Translations under genes and position numbers: made by a program
Source: Epilithonimonas sp042695135
GTDB lineage: Bacteria; Bacteroidota; Bacteroidia; Flavobacteriales; Weeksellaceae
Reading direction: 5' to 3'
DNA: 64,000 nucleotides
Assembly (NCBI RefSeq): GCF_042695135.1
Contig: NZ_CP170547.1
Span: 2,790,001-2,854,000 of the forward strand
Notes under the pieces: model-generated
Seen by the model: the letters and a program-made list of their open reading frames with translations, nothing else
Database searches by the model: none
What the model was told of the DNA's origin: nothing
In this document: positions 16,985 to 25,636 of the stretch, one piece after another
Position numbering within the stretch: position 1 is the first letter of the stretch
Layout: every line of letters starts with the position of its first letter

Positions 16985-19127
16985 GTGGCCTTTAGCTTTA
17001 AAATATTTGTTTCGTACTGGGTTACGATACAGAAGATTACTTCCTAGTAAAAAGTGTCAAGCATTCGGACATAAAAATGATAATTCAAACTTTCTAATAA
17101 ATCATATTTATGTAATTAATTTAAAGCGTCAACCTTCTCGTTGGAAAGATATTGAGAAAGAATTGCAACAGATACTAAATGTCTCTGGAACTAAACTCAA
17201 TAGCTTAGTTGAGAGATTTAATGCCATAGATGCAAAGGACTTTCATGAAAATCCTCCTACGAACGGTGATTTAGATCCTGTATATACTCTTGAAGATCAA
17301 CTTTTTGTTGAACCTCAACCTCTTACGATGCCAACGAATTTGGATCTGCATTCCAAAATCCAAATGAGTAGACCAGAAATAGCTGTTGCGTATTCACATA
17401 TAGAATTGTGGAAACGCATAGCTTCGAATGACAACGATTATACTCTTATTCTTGAAGATGATATTTGGTTTAAGCCCGGCTTTTCTAATAAACTCAATGA
17501 AGCTTGGATAGAAATAACTGAAAATAAGCAAAATAAATTTGATATACTTTATTTATCTTTTGAAGAGGTGAAAAACGGAGCGCCAAAAACTTTTATATCC
17601 GAAAAAATATTTCGTCCTGTTCGTGGTCTATGGAATCTGTCTGGTTATGTTATTTCAAAGTCAGGAGCTAAAAAACTTCTTGAACTTCTTCCTTGTAAAG
17701 GTCCTGTAGATCTTTGGATAAATCATCAGTTTAAATTTCTAAATGTCCTTGCCACTCATAAATCAATAATCAGCCAACGACTTGATTTGACATCTACCAA
17801 TTCTTATTCGATATTACCATCCCTTACAAAAATTGGTGCAATAACAAGTGAAAATGCTGCTTTATTTCACATTACACCAAATGAAGTCCCAGTTTTTGCT
17901 TTCGGTCATGAGAAGTCTGGACTTACATCTCTTGCAATGGCATTGTCTATTCTTGGATATAGGTGCTGTAGCGATTTAGACACTCTTCCCAAATCTGAAT
18001 TAAAAAAAATATTTGCTGGAAATAGTGAGCAAATTTTCAATGCTTATGTAAATATTGGTTGTCTTTCGGACAAGATTGTCTGTTTAAAGGAAACTTATCC
18101 AACTGCTAAATTTATTTTTACTACTAATTTAATTGATATCCTTGATGAGGGATGGAAAAGGATTATAGCTAATTTTGACAAAAAAGATATTTTGTTACTT
18201 AGCTCAACATCTGTAAATAAGTGGCAACTTGTCTGTGAACACCTTAGAAGTTCACCTCCCGATTGTATTTTCCCTGATTTCCCAGATAAAGCACAGAGGC
18301 AAATGAATATTTTACGAAAACAGAATGATATAGTTTCTACGTCAATAATAGAAAAAAAATATGATGCGTCCCCTTGGCTTGTGGAGATGGATCGTCAATG
18401 GCAAGGAATTGATATAATACCGACCAAAGAAAAATCTAAATTTAAACTGAATTATTTAGATTTAGATGACAATTTAGAGAGCTTAAATGATAAATTTTGG
18501 ACATCCAGAAATGACACATTTACTGATAATTTAGCTTTGTTTAGGTCAGGAAATTTAGAATTTAAAAAACAGCAAGGACTTATATTAAAAGTTAAGGAAG
18601 ATGATTTGGGGGTAAGAAAATACAGCGCTGCTGCTTTAACAAGTACTGATAAGTTTTTATATGGAAAGTTTGAGATTATACTTAAAGCTTCTAATATGCC
18701 TGGTATAATAACCGGCTTCTTTCTTCATAGAGATTCGCCTCGCCAAGAGATTGATGTTGAGATTACGGGAATTCGACCCAACCGTATGATGATTAATGTC
18801 TTCTATAATCCAGGAGATGAAGGGACAAAATTTGATTATGGTTATCGTGGTTCGCCATGTTATGTGGATTTAGGTTTTGATGCTTCGAAATCATTCCATA
18901 AATATACAATTGAATGGGATGAATGCGAGATACGTTGGTTTGTTGATGATCGCTTGGTACACAGGCGTGTAGATTGGAATCCAACTCCAATCCCTCATCT
19001 TCCTATGTCGCTTCATTTAAATATTTGGCCTTGCCGTTCAAAAGAGCTTGCGGGGAAATTAAGTAATAAAAAGCTTCCGGCAACTTCTTTTGTCAGAAGT
19101 ATTTCAGTTGTTGCAAATAGATTATAA
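16968..19127 (+). CDS. Triple fusion: GT25 glycosyltransferase, sulfotransferase-like domain, GH16 domain
   Basis: About 719 aa from the ATG at 16968; a GTG at 16959 is an alternative. Domain 1 (about residues 45-285) is GT25: IYVINLKRQPSRW, then IAVAYSHIELW and the catalytic-type LILEDDIWF. Domain 2 (about 300-450) resembles a sulfotransferase: FAFGHEKSGLTSLAMALSIL matches the PAPS-binding loop and AKFIFTTNLIDIL the second site. Domain 3 (about 480-719) is a GH16 concanavalin-like fold with the intact catalytic motif EIDVE in RQEIDVEITG and FHKYTIEWDECEIRWFVDD. There is no signal peptide, which is unusual for GH16. It overlaps the GT32 gene and lies 21 bp before the carbamoyltransferase gene. 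The combination suggests synthesis, sulfation and remodelling of one glycan, which is an inference. Confidence 0.78.
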   Translation: MRKNSKWPLALKYLFRTGLRYRRLLPSKKCQAFGHKNDNSNFLINHIYVINLKRQPSRWKDIEKELQQILNVSGTKLNSLVERFNAIDAKDFHENPPTNGDLDPVYTLEDQLFVEPQPLTMPTNLDLHSKIQMSRPEIAVAYSHIELWKRIASNDNDYTLILEDDIWFKPGFSNKLNEAWIEITENKQNKFDILYLSFEEVKNGAPKTFISEKIFRPVRGLWNLSGYVISKSGAKKLLELLPCKGPVDLWINHQFKFLNVLATHKSIISQRLDLTSTNSYSILPSLTKIGAITSENAALFHITPNEVPVFAFGHEKSGLTSLAMALSILGYRCCSDLDTLPKSELKKIFAGNSEQIFNAYVNIGCLSDKIVCLKETYPTAKFIFTTNLIDILDEGWKRIIANFDKKDILLLSSTSVNKWQLVCEHLRSSPPDCIFPDFPDKAQRQMNILRKQNDIVSTSIIEKKYDASPWLVEMDRQWQGIDIIPTKEKSKFKLNYLDLDDNLESLNDKFWTSRNDTFTDNLALFRSGNLEFKKQQGLILKVKEDDLGVRKYSAAALTSTDKFLYGKFEIILKASNMPGIITGFFLHRDSPRQEIDVEITGIRPNRMMINVFYNPGDEGTKFDYGYRGSPCYVDLGFDASKSFHKYTIEWDECEIRWFVDDRLVHRRVDWNPTPIPHLPMSLHLNIWPCRSKELAGKLSNKKLPATSFVRSISVVANRL

Positions 19128-19148
19128 ATTTAATACAAAATATCCAAA

Positions 19149-20753
19149 ATGAATATACTTTCATATAATCCAGGTCATGATGGGTCGATTGCTTATTTAA
19201 AAGATGGCAAATTGATGTTTTCACTCGAAGCCGAAAAAAATTCTAATTATCGTTATTCACCTATATCTAGTCACGATGTTATTCGTATTTTAGGTGAAAT
19301 AGAAGAAGTACCAGATTTAATTTGTACAGGAGGGTGGTGGCCACGCGAAGAACCGGTATTAGGAATATCATCACATGTAGGATACCGAGGTATCGAAAAC
19401 AATGGTATTAATATACGGAAACATAAAATGTTAGGGAAAAATGTAACTCATTTTTCTTCATCTCACGAAAGATCCCATATATTCTGCGCATTTGGAATGT
19501 CAAATTTACCAAAAGGTATTCCATTCTATGCTTTACTATGGGAGGGAGCAATTGGTTCTTTTTACGAAATTGATTCTGAAATGAACATTAAACTAATTGG
19601 AGATGTATTAAATGAACCAGGAAATAGATATACTTCAATATATGGATTAGCTGATCCAAGCTTCCCCAAAGATGCTCCTTTTTCTAGATTTTCTGATGCA
19701 GGAAAGCTAATGGCTTTGGCATCATTTTCAAAACGTAGCGTCCCCACATTGGAAGAAGAGAAACTGATGGATTTTTTACTAAATTCCCCACATGTACAAT
19801 TAAGCTTATATAATGATTTAAAAAATTCAACATATTATAATATAGGAGTTAATGATACAGAATTTCGAAACTTTGCTGGTATTTTTAGCGACAGAATATT
19901 TGATGTTTTTTATCAGTTCGCAAAATTAAATATGACAAAAAAATTACCACTTGTCATTGCTGGAGGTTGTGGCTTAAATTGTGATTGGAATACTAAATGG
20001 AAGCAAACCGGCCTTTTCTCTGATGTCTTCGTACCGCCAGTAGCAAATGATTCTGGTTCAGCTATAGGAACTGCAATCGATGCCCAATTTCATTTTACAG
20101 GAAATCCAAAAATTAATTGGGATGTTTACTCAGGCGAATATTTTGATGATAATTGTGTTATTGATACAGACCGATATGATATATACGATTCAAGTGACGA
20201 TAAGGTAGCAGAATTATTAGCGGACAATCTTATTTTAGCTTGGGTTAATGGTAAGTATGAGATTGGGCCACGAGCTCTAGGTAATCGTTCCATTATAGCT
20301 GCACCATTCGTTGAAGAAACAAAAATACGCTTAAACCAAATCAAACAACGCGAACAATTCCGTCCAATTGCCCCGGTTTGTTTAGAGGAAGATGCTACGG
20401 AATGGTTTGGATGTAACAATCCCAGTCCGTATATGCTCTTCACCTTCACAGCTAATACTGATTCATTAGCTGCAGTTACACATGTTAATAAAACAGCAAG
20501 AATTCAAACAGTTTCATCTTTTAGTAATAAAAATCTTTTTAATTTACTTACAGCATTTAAGAAACGTACGGGTTATGGAGTACTATGTAACACATCCTTA
20601 AACTTTAATGGCAGAGGATTTATAAATAAACTCGATGATCTTTCTTTGTACACAATTAAGCATAATCTAGATGGCTTTGTGGTAGATGGAAAGATTTATC
20701 TTTTAAAATCATCCACATTTTATCAAAAACATCAAGAAAAGTTATCCATTTAA
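19149..20753 (+). CDS. NodU/CmcH-type carbamoyltransferase
   Basis: A 534-aa protein of the carbamoyltransferase family, which moves a carbamoyl group from carbamoyl phosphate via carbamoyl-AMP to a sugar or cyclitol hydroxyl. The N-terminal domain has YNPGHDGSIAYLKDG and the metal-site HxxxH (SHERSHIFCAF), then AGGCGLNCDWN and PPVANDSGSAIGTAID. The C-terminal YrdC-like domain has EIGPRALGNRSI, REQFRPIAPV and LCNTSLNFNGRGFI. All of these match the family. The length is in the usual 530-600 range. It is the last gene of the cassette and probably decorates the glycan made by the two preceding transferases. Confidence 0.9.
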   Translation: MNILSYNPGHDGSIAYLKDGKLMFSLEAEKNSNYRYSPISSHDVIRILGEIEEVPDLICTGGWWPREEPVLGISSHVGYRGIENNGINIRKHKMLGKNVTHFSSSHERSHIFCAFGMSNLPKGIPFYALLWEGAIGSFYEIDSEMNIKLIGDVLNEPGNRYTSIYGLADPSFPKDAPFSRFSDAGKLMALASFSKRSVPTLEEEKLMDFLLNSPHVQLSLYNDLKNSTYYNIGVNDTEFRNFAGIFSDRIFDVFYQFAKLNMTKKLPLVIAGGCGLNCDWNTKWKQTGLFSDVFVPPVANDSGSAIGTAIDAQFHFTGNPKINWDVYSGEYFDDNCVIDTDRYDIYDSSDDKVAELLADNLILAWVNGKYEIGPRALGNRSIIAAPFVEETKIRLNQIKQREQFRPIAPVCLEEDATEWFGCNNPSPYMLFTFTANTDSLAAVTHVNKTARIQTVSSFSNKNLFNLLTAFKKRTGYGVLCNTSLNFNGRGFINKLDDLSLYTIKHNLDGFVVDGKIYLLKSSTFYQKHQEKLSI

Positions 20754-21072
20754 AGTCAATAAGATAAATCATCTAAAATATTCCTTCTTATTTCAATTCC
20801 GCTATTTACTTGGAGTCTTGAAAATTTGATATACATCTATTAATTTTCTGATAACGACCTGTAAACAATATGAAATAGAGGGAATTGTGATGATGGATCC
20901 TACTACAGAATAGAATCCAAATTTTCTATCAATATTTTATAACAATGGCTCTAAAATTTATAAAAACATTCATAATTTAAAATAAGTTTTGTTTATTTTT
21001 ATTCTAAATCTCAACTTCGTTGGGATTTTTGTTTTTTTGGAGATTGATAAAAACACAAATTAAAACTTATCT
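20754..21072. other. Gap between carbamoyltransferase and integrase genes
   Basis: 319 bp, strongly AT-rich, without a supported gene. The only clear element is the hairpin at 21006-21028 with a T-run, listed separately. Confidence 0.5.
21006..21037 (+). terminator. Terminator between convergent carbamoyltransferase and integrase genes
   Basis: AAATCTCAAC (21006-21015) pairs with GTTGGGATTT (21019-21028) with one G-T pair and a 3-nt loop, followed by TTGTTTTTTT. Confidence 0.7.
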
Positions 21073-22326
21073 TTAATTATCATCAGCTATCCCTAATCGT
21101 TTGATATCTTCTACACTTTGGAGTTTACCCCTCAAAACCGACATATCATCACTCACTTTCTTATCCAAGATCTTCGCATAATGCTGAGTGGTCTTTATGT
21201 TCGTGTGACCCAACATCTTACTTACACTTTCAATCGGAACACCATTGGCCAATGTAACTGTAGTGGCGAATGTGTGTCTAGCGATATGAAACGTCAATTC
21301 TTTATTTATTCCACAGATGTTCACAATTTCTTTAAGGTAAGAGTTCATTTTCTGATTACTGAGAACGGGAAACAAAACATTTGAATTTATACATTCTGGA
21401 TTGTCTTTATACTTCAAGATCAATTCTTGGGCTAGGGGCAGTAACGGAATTCTGGTTGAGGTATCCGTTTTCTGACGATGTGTAAATATCCATTGGTCGC
21501 CATCTATTCCAATATTGACGTTAGATTTTGTCAATTTCTTTACATCAACATACGCCAAACCGGTATAGCAACTGAAAAGAAAAATATCACGAACTTGGTT
21601 CAATCTATCTGATGCAAATTCCTTTTCATAGATCGTCTGAATTTCCTCTCGAGTAAGATACGGACGTTCCATTACCTTAAGCTTTGCTTTGTAGCTTAGA
21701 AAAGGATCTTTTGTGAGCCATCCATTTGCCATACATAAACGAATGATCTTTTTGAAATTCTTGATATACTTTACCGCGGTATTGTTTGCGCATTTACGTA
21801 CACTGCGAAGCCAGAAGTCATAATCCATAATAAAAGCGTGGTCGATCTTTGTAATGTCAATATCAGAAGTTTTATATTTCCAGATTAGAAATTCCTGCGT
21901 ATGCTTTAACGATGTTTTATAACGCTCCAATGTTCCGGGAGCAAAATCCTGACCAACCAGTGCTTCTACTTTATCATTGTGATCCTGAAAAATAGGAATG
22001 AGCATTCTTGTGGAAATATCGGTTCCAAGCAGTTTAGATTTTAAACTCTCTGATGTTACAAAGTCTTCTTCTTTCAGCATCAGGTAATGAGAATCGTAAA
22101 CTCGCTGTTCCAAAGTTTTAAGATAGAGGTTCAGTGTTTTGGCTTCTTGGGTATTACCTAGTGCCTTGTGTGCTTTACCATCCCATTTCTGTGGGTCGAT
22201 GTACCTTTTAGCGGCAATGTCCGCTGCCTTGCCATCTATCGTGATTCGTAAGTAGATGGGTGCCGTTCCGTTTGTTCGGATTTTATTCTTTTTTATAAAG
22301 AATAACAGGTTGAATGTTTTGTTCAT
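21073..22326 (-). CDS. Tyrosine recombinase/integrase, Bacteroidota mobile-element type
   Basis: A 417-aa protein. The N-terminal arm-binding domain (about 1-90, RTNGTAPIYLRITIDGK, IDPQKWDGK) and core-binding SAM-like domain (about 100-200) precede the catalytic domain (about 215-400). The catalytic HIARHTF (HxxRH) and GHTNIKTTQHYAKI (H and nucleophile Tyr) are intact. The box I position reads TGLAYVDVKKL, so the first catalytic Arg is replaced, as known for IntDOT-like enzymes. It lies 254 bp from the 3' end of tRNA-Ser on the same strand, a usual arrangement for tRNA-integrated islands. It probably inserted the island to its left. I found no excisionase or attR. Confidence 0.92.
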   Translation of the reverse strand: MNKTFNLLFFIKKNKIRTNGTAPIYLRITIDGKAADIAAKRYIDPQKWDGKAHKALGNTQEAKTLNLYLKTLEQRVYDSHYLMLKEEDFVTSESLKSKLLGTDISTRMLIPIFQDHNDKVEALVGQDFAPGTLERYKTSLKHTQEFLIWKYKTSDIDITKIDHAFIMDYDFWLRSVRKCANNTAVKYIKNFKKIIRLCMANGWLTKDPFLSYKAKLKVMERPYLTREEIQTIYEKEFASDRLNQVRDIFLFSCYTGLAYVDVKKLTKSNVNIGIDGDQWIFTHRQKTDTSTRIPLLPLAQELILKYKDNPECINSNVLFPVLSNQKMNSYLKEIVNICGINKELTFHIARHTFATTVTLANGVPIESVSKMLGHTNIKTTQHYAKILDKKVSDDMSVLRGKLQSVEDIKRLGIADDN

Positions 22327-22428
22327 TGTGTGGTAACTTTAATTGTTTAATAATTTAGTTTTTGTTACCACTTTCTGCAAGATGTACAATCGTTAGACTG
22401 CCTATTGGTCGGGTTTCCCTGAGTTTTT

Positions 22429-22491
22429 CGTGACCCATTTTCAAATTTTCAGGATGGGTCACGGAATAGGTCATATAAATCGTGACCTATT
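22429..22491. promoter_or_regulatory. Two adjacent perfect inverted repeats between integrase and tRNA-Ser
   Basis: IR1: CGTGACCCAT (22429-22438) with ATGGGTCACG (22454-22463). IR2: AATAGGTCA (22465-22473) with TGACCTATT (22483-22491). All four half-sites share GGTCA/TGACC. They lie about 100 bp upstream of the integrase start and about 90 bp from the tRNA 3' end, where integrase arm sites or an integrase operator would be expected. Confidence 0.7.
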
Positions 22492-22521
22492 TTGATTTTT
22501 TTTGATTCTAGCGCAAAACAA

Positions 22522-22555
22522 AAAACGCTGTAAACATTGATGTTTACAGCGTTTT
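22522..22555. terminator. Terminator after tRNA-Ser
   Basis: A 15-bp perfect stem, 22522-22536 with 22541-22555, loop TTGA, with A and T runs on both sides. It ends tRNA-Ser transcription (leftward) and can work in both directions. Confidence 0.85.
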
Positions 22556-22579
22556 AGCTTATTTTAGTTTCTCAACCAG

Positions 22580-22664
22580 CGGAGAGAGAGGGATTCGAAC
22601 CCCCGGACCTGTTACAGTCAATAGTTTTCAAGACTATCGCAATCGACCACTCTGCCATCTCTCC
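22580..22664 (-). tRNA. tRNA-Ser (anticodon TGA)
   Basis: Read on the minus strand it starts GGAGAGATGGCAGAGTGG. It has the anticodon arm ATAGT-CTTGAAA-ACTAT (anticodon TGA), a long variable arm typical of serine tRNAs, the T-arm GGTTCGAATCC, and an acceptor 3' strand TCTCTCC pairing with GGAGAGA, with discriminator G at 22580. Length is 85 nt and CCA is not encoded. It is the likely attachment site of the neighbouring island. Confidence 0.96.
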
Positions 22665-22696
22665 ATACTTGTCACGATCTCTCGTTTTCAGTGGTG

Positions 22697-22728
22697 CAAA
22701 TATAAAAAGCTTTTACTTTATGACCAAA
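22697..22728 (-). promoter_or_regulatory. Promoter of tRNA-Ser
   Basis: On the minus strand: TTTG (22725-22728), 20 bp, then TATATTTG (22697-22704), which is the Bacteroidota -33/-7 pair, 33 bp before the tRNA 5' end. Confidence 0.6.
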
Positions 22729-22775
22729 TTAATTTTATGAAAAAACTTTAAATCTTTCGTTATCAAAGGGAAAAA

Positions 22776-23141
22776 TTAATTCTTTACCAATTGAAAGCCA
22801 ATAAAAACCATCAACAGCCCCACAATCAGGCTTAGTAAAGCGTATAGAATTAATATAAAATAATTACCATTTTGCCAAAGTGAAAAATTCTCAAGCGAAA
22901 AAGTAGAGAAAGTTGTATAACCACCGCAAACACCAGTAATCAAAAGATATTTAAGCGAATTATCGACTTTTAGGAAATATGCCGACAAGATCCCAATTAA
23001 AAAACAACCTGTGATATTCACGACAAAGGTTCCCATCGGAAAAGCATTGATATTCCATAATTTCTGAGTGTAATTCGAGATCAGAAAACGCATTACGCTT
23101 CCAAAACCACCTCCCAGAAAAATATAAACTAAATTTCTCAT
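22776..23141 (-). CDS. crcB: Fluoride channel CrcB/FluC
   Basis: A 121-aa, four-helix membrane protein of the dual-topology fluoride channel family, which exports F- from the cytosol. Family motifs are intact: GGGFGSVMRF at residues 10-19, GTFVVNITGCFLIG at about 38-51, and the central GVCGGYTTFSTFSLENF at about 71-87 with the Phe/Ser/Thr ion path. The start ATG at 23139-23141 directly precedes a classic MRNLVYIFLGGG opening. It is divergent from the response regulator gene. I looked for a fluoride riboswitch in the leader and found none. Confidence 0.95.
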   Translation of the reverse strand: MRNLVYIFLGGGFGSVMRFLISNYTQKLWNINAFPMGTFVVNITGCFLIGILSAYFLKVDNSLKYLLITGVCGGYTTFSTFSLENFSLWQNGNYFILILYALLSLIVGLLMVFIGFQLVKN

Positions 23142-23205
23142 TACGCTAATTTATGAAAATCAATATTAAATAGATGTTAGATATTAGACTTAAATTTTAA
23201 ATTGT

Positions 23206-23213
23206 TATTTTTG
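23206..23213 (+). promoter_or_regulatory. -7 box of the two-component operon
   Basis: TATTTTTG 26 bp before the response-regulator ATG. A TTA lies 19 bp upstream in place of the -33 TTG. Confidence 0.45.
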
Positions 23214-23239
23214 AAAATCAACTGCCAAATTTGATTTTA

Positions 23240-23947
23240 ATGTCTATGAAAAAAATTATCCTGATAGAAGATGAGTCCAGCGTTGTTTCCTTTATTAAAA
23301 AAGGACTGCAGGAATTGGAGTATAAAATTTCGGTAGCACTTGACGGCAAAACAGGAATCAAAATGGTGGAAAACAACGATTTCGACATGATCATTCTGGA
23401 CATTATGTTACCGGATATCAACGGTCTGGAAGTCTGCAAAGAAATCAGGAAAAAGAATAAAACCATCCCTATTTTGTTCCTGACAGCTTTGGATTCTTCC
23501 GAAAATATAGTTTTGGGATTAGAAAGCGGCGGCGACGATTATCTTGTAAAGCCTTTCAAATTCATAGAATTGGTGGCGAGGATCAAATCATTATTAAGAC
23601 GCAGCGGACACATAAGCGAACCGGATAACGAGTTTGAAAATGATGAAAACGTTTACCAATTTGAAGACCTGACTGTAAATGATTACACCAAAAAAGTAAC
23701 ACGAAACGGATCAGAAATTTCATTAACCTCAACCGAATATAAACTACTACTCTACTTTCTGAACAATCCCGAAAAGGTGATTTCAAGACCAGAAATTCTC
23801 GATGCCGTCTGGGGTGTTAATTATGAATTGGGAACCAATGTGGTGGATGTTTACGTCAATTATCTCAGAAAAAAACTCGACAGCCAGGACGATAATAAGA
23901 TCATCCATACCGTAATCGGAATGGGATATGTTTTGAAAAAACCTTAA
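23240..23947 (+). CDS. OmpR-family response regulator
   Basis: 235 aa from the ATG at 23240 (MSMKKIILIEDE). An ATG at 23246 is equally possible, and a TTG at 23231 less so. The receiver domain (about 4-118) has the acidic pair ED, the phospho-acceptor in MIILDIMLPD, the switch Thr in FLTA and Lys in YLVKPFK. The winged-helix DNA-binding domain (about 140-233) has LTSTEYKLLLYFLNNP and VDVYVNYLRKKL. It is 3 bp upstream of the histidine kinase gene, so this is a cognate pair. The signal and target genes are not evident. Confidence 0.93.
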   Translation: MSMKKIILIEDESSVVSFIKKGLQELEYKISVALDGKTGIKMVENNDFDMIILDIMLPDINGLEVCKEIRKKNKTIPILFLTALDSSENIVLGLESGGDDYLVKPFKFIELVARIKSLLRRSGHISEPDNEFENDENVYQFEDLTVNDYTKKVTRNGSEISLTSTEYKLLLYFLNNPEKVISRPEILDAVWGVNYELGTNVVDVYVNYLRKKLDSQDDNKIIHTVIGMGYVLKKP

Positions 23948-23950
23948 TCT

Positions 23951-25339
23951 ATGCTGAAAAAGATCTCTACCAATCAAACCAAAACAATGCTTCTTCTGAT
24001 GCTTGTCTTTACTGTGGTCATACTGATTTTCAGTGGGTTGGTTTATTTTTCTATTGTTAATTTTTCGCATCAGCGATTTTATGAATTGTTGAAGATCCGT
24101 GCAACAACCATTGTTCAGATTGAGAAAAGCAGACCTCATATTGATACTACAACCAATAAAATCATAGCAGATCTTACGCGGGAAGAGGAACTGCCGATGG
24201 AGAAAGACTACGTTTTTGAAATCCCAAAAGATTCCAATTATAGTAAAATCTCGCATCAGATTCATATTCCGGACACTTTTTTTAAGAATATTGTACAAAA
24301 AGGAGAAGCCAATTATAACGACAAAGAACTTTATTACATCGGGCAAAGTTTCCATTCCCACGACAAAGATTATATCGCAATTGCCTCAGCCAAAAATCAT
24401 TACGTCGTTTATTATCTGGGATATCTGAAAAGAACGTTAATCACCTGTATGATTCTGGCACTTTTCTTTTCGATGATTTTTTCTTTTTATCTGTCTAAAA
24501 CTCTATTCAAACCGATCCTGAAAATCACCAATAAGGTAAAGGAAATAAGTTCCGAAAATCTGCACCTTCGATTGGAACCTCAGCCGGGAAATAAGGAACT
24601 GAACGAGCTGGTTGATACTTTCAATGGGATGCTGAACAGAATCGAGACTTCTTTTGAAACCCAAAATCACTTGATAGGAAATGTTTCTCACGAGCTACGA
24701 ACGCCTTTGACATCGATAATGGGCGAAGCTGATGTTGCACTTTCTATGAAAAGATCTGAAGAACATTATCAGGAAACACTTCAAATTATCCTTAATGAAG
24801 CCGAAAAACTTGATAAAAAGATAAAAGCATTGCTGATGATCGCTCAAACCGGTTTTGACGGGAAGATTCAGAAGATGGACAAAGTACGAATGGATCAGCT
24901 GCTTTGGGACGTTATAGAAACGGCTACTCGGATTAATTCTAAAAATAATGTCTTTATGGACATCAGTATGCTGCCGGATAATCCCAAGAAACTGAAAGTT
25001 CAGGGTAATGAACAACTTCTTCATCTTGCAATGGCGAATATCATCAATAATGCGTGCAAATATTCTAATTTCCAACAGGTTAAAGTTTCTCTTGGTGCAA
25101 CAGACACACACGTTTATATCATTGTAAAAGATAACGGAATTGGCATTCCGGATTCTGAATTTGATAAAATCTATGATCCGTTTTTCCGGGCTTCCAATAC
25201 GAAGAATTACGAAGGATATGGCATCGGATTACCGCTTGCAAGAAACATTATCCGGATTCATAAAGGGGAATTGATTATTAATTCTAAGGAGAATGTCGGG
25301 ACAACTGTGCAGATCAGCTTTCCGATTTTTGTGACCTGA
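23951..25339 (+). CDS. Membrane sensor histidine kinase (HAMP-HisKA-HATPase)
   Basis: 462 aa. TM1 at about residues 13-36, a periplasmic sensor region at about 37-160 with no recognised domain, TM2 at about 161-183, then HAMP (about 184-236). HisKA has the phospho-accepting His in NVSHELRTPLTS (about residue 248). The HATPase domain (about 345-460) has N-box NIINNACKYS, G1 DNGIGIP and G2 GYGIGLPLARNI. It phosphorylates the response regulator encoded just upstream. Length and layout are typical of OmpR-partner kinases. Confidence 0.94.
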   Translation: MLKKISTNQTKTMLLLMLVFTVVILIFSGLVYFSIVNFSHQRFYELLKIRATTIVQIEKSRPHIDTTTNKIIADLTREEELPMEKDYVFEIPKDSNYSKISHQIHIPDTFFKNIVQKGEANYNDKELYYIGQSFHSHDKDYIAIASAKNHYVVYYLGYLKRTLITCMILALFFSMIFSFYLSKTLFKPILKITNKVKEISSENLHLRLEPQPGNKELNELVDTFNGMLNRIETSFETQNHLIGNVSHELRTPLTSIMGEADVALSMKRSEEHYQETLQIILNEAEKLDKKIKALLMIAQTGFDGKIQKMDKVRMDQLLWDVIETATRINSKNNVFMDISMLPDNPKKLKVQGNEQLLHLAMANIINNACKYSNFQQVKVSLGATDTHVYIIVKDNGIGIPDSEFDKIYDPFFRASNTKNYEGYGIGLPLARNIIRIHKGELIINSKENVGTTVQISFPIFVT

Positions 25340-25392
25340 CTTTAAATATTGGCAGTTCGCTAAGTTGTTATCAAATTAGGAATCATAAAAGT

Positions 25393-25480
25393 CATGCACA
25401 TGATTGTAATAATTCATGCGCGGGACTTCAGCAACTCATGCGCATGAGTTTGGAAACTCGTCCGCATGAGTTTTGGGAAG
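25393..25480. repeat. Four tandem 22-bp repeats with CATGCGCATG-like palindromes
   Basis: Units start at 25393, 25415, 25437 and 25459 with exact 22-bp spacing. The consensus begins CATGCGCATGAGTTT; the third unit is a perfect CATGCGCATG palindrome and the others differ by a few bases. 22 bp is about two helical turns, so the palindromes face one side of the DNA. They lie between the kinase gene and the stress-protein gene. Confidence 0.7.
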
Positions 25481-25636
25481 CTAAACTTCTTCTTCAAAGT
25501 CTATTAATCTACTAGTGAAATTCTAATCTCATTTTAATCTCTTTAATTACATTTTAATTTGGTTCCAAAGACTTTCTAATTTGGTGCGTATAGTTTTGTA
25601 GTATCAAAAAATGACAACTCACAAAAATATAAAGTT

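Noticed and set aside
23142..23239. Fluoride riboswitch before crcB
   Set aside because: The leader is short and AT-rich and lacks the conserved GG-GATGG and CTGATG-like segments.
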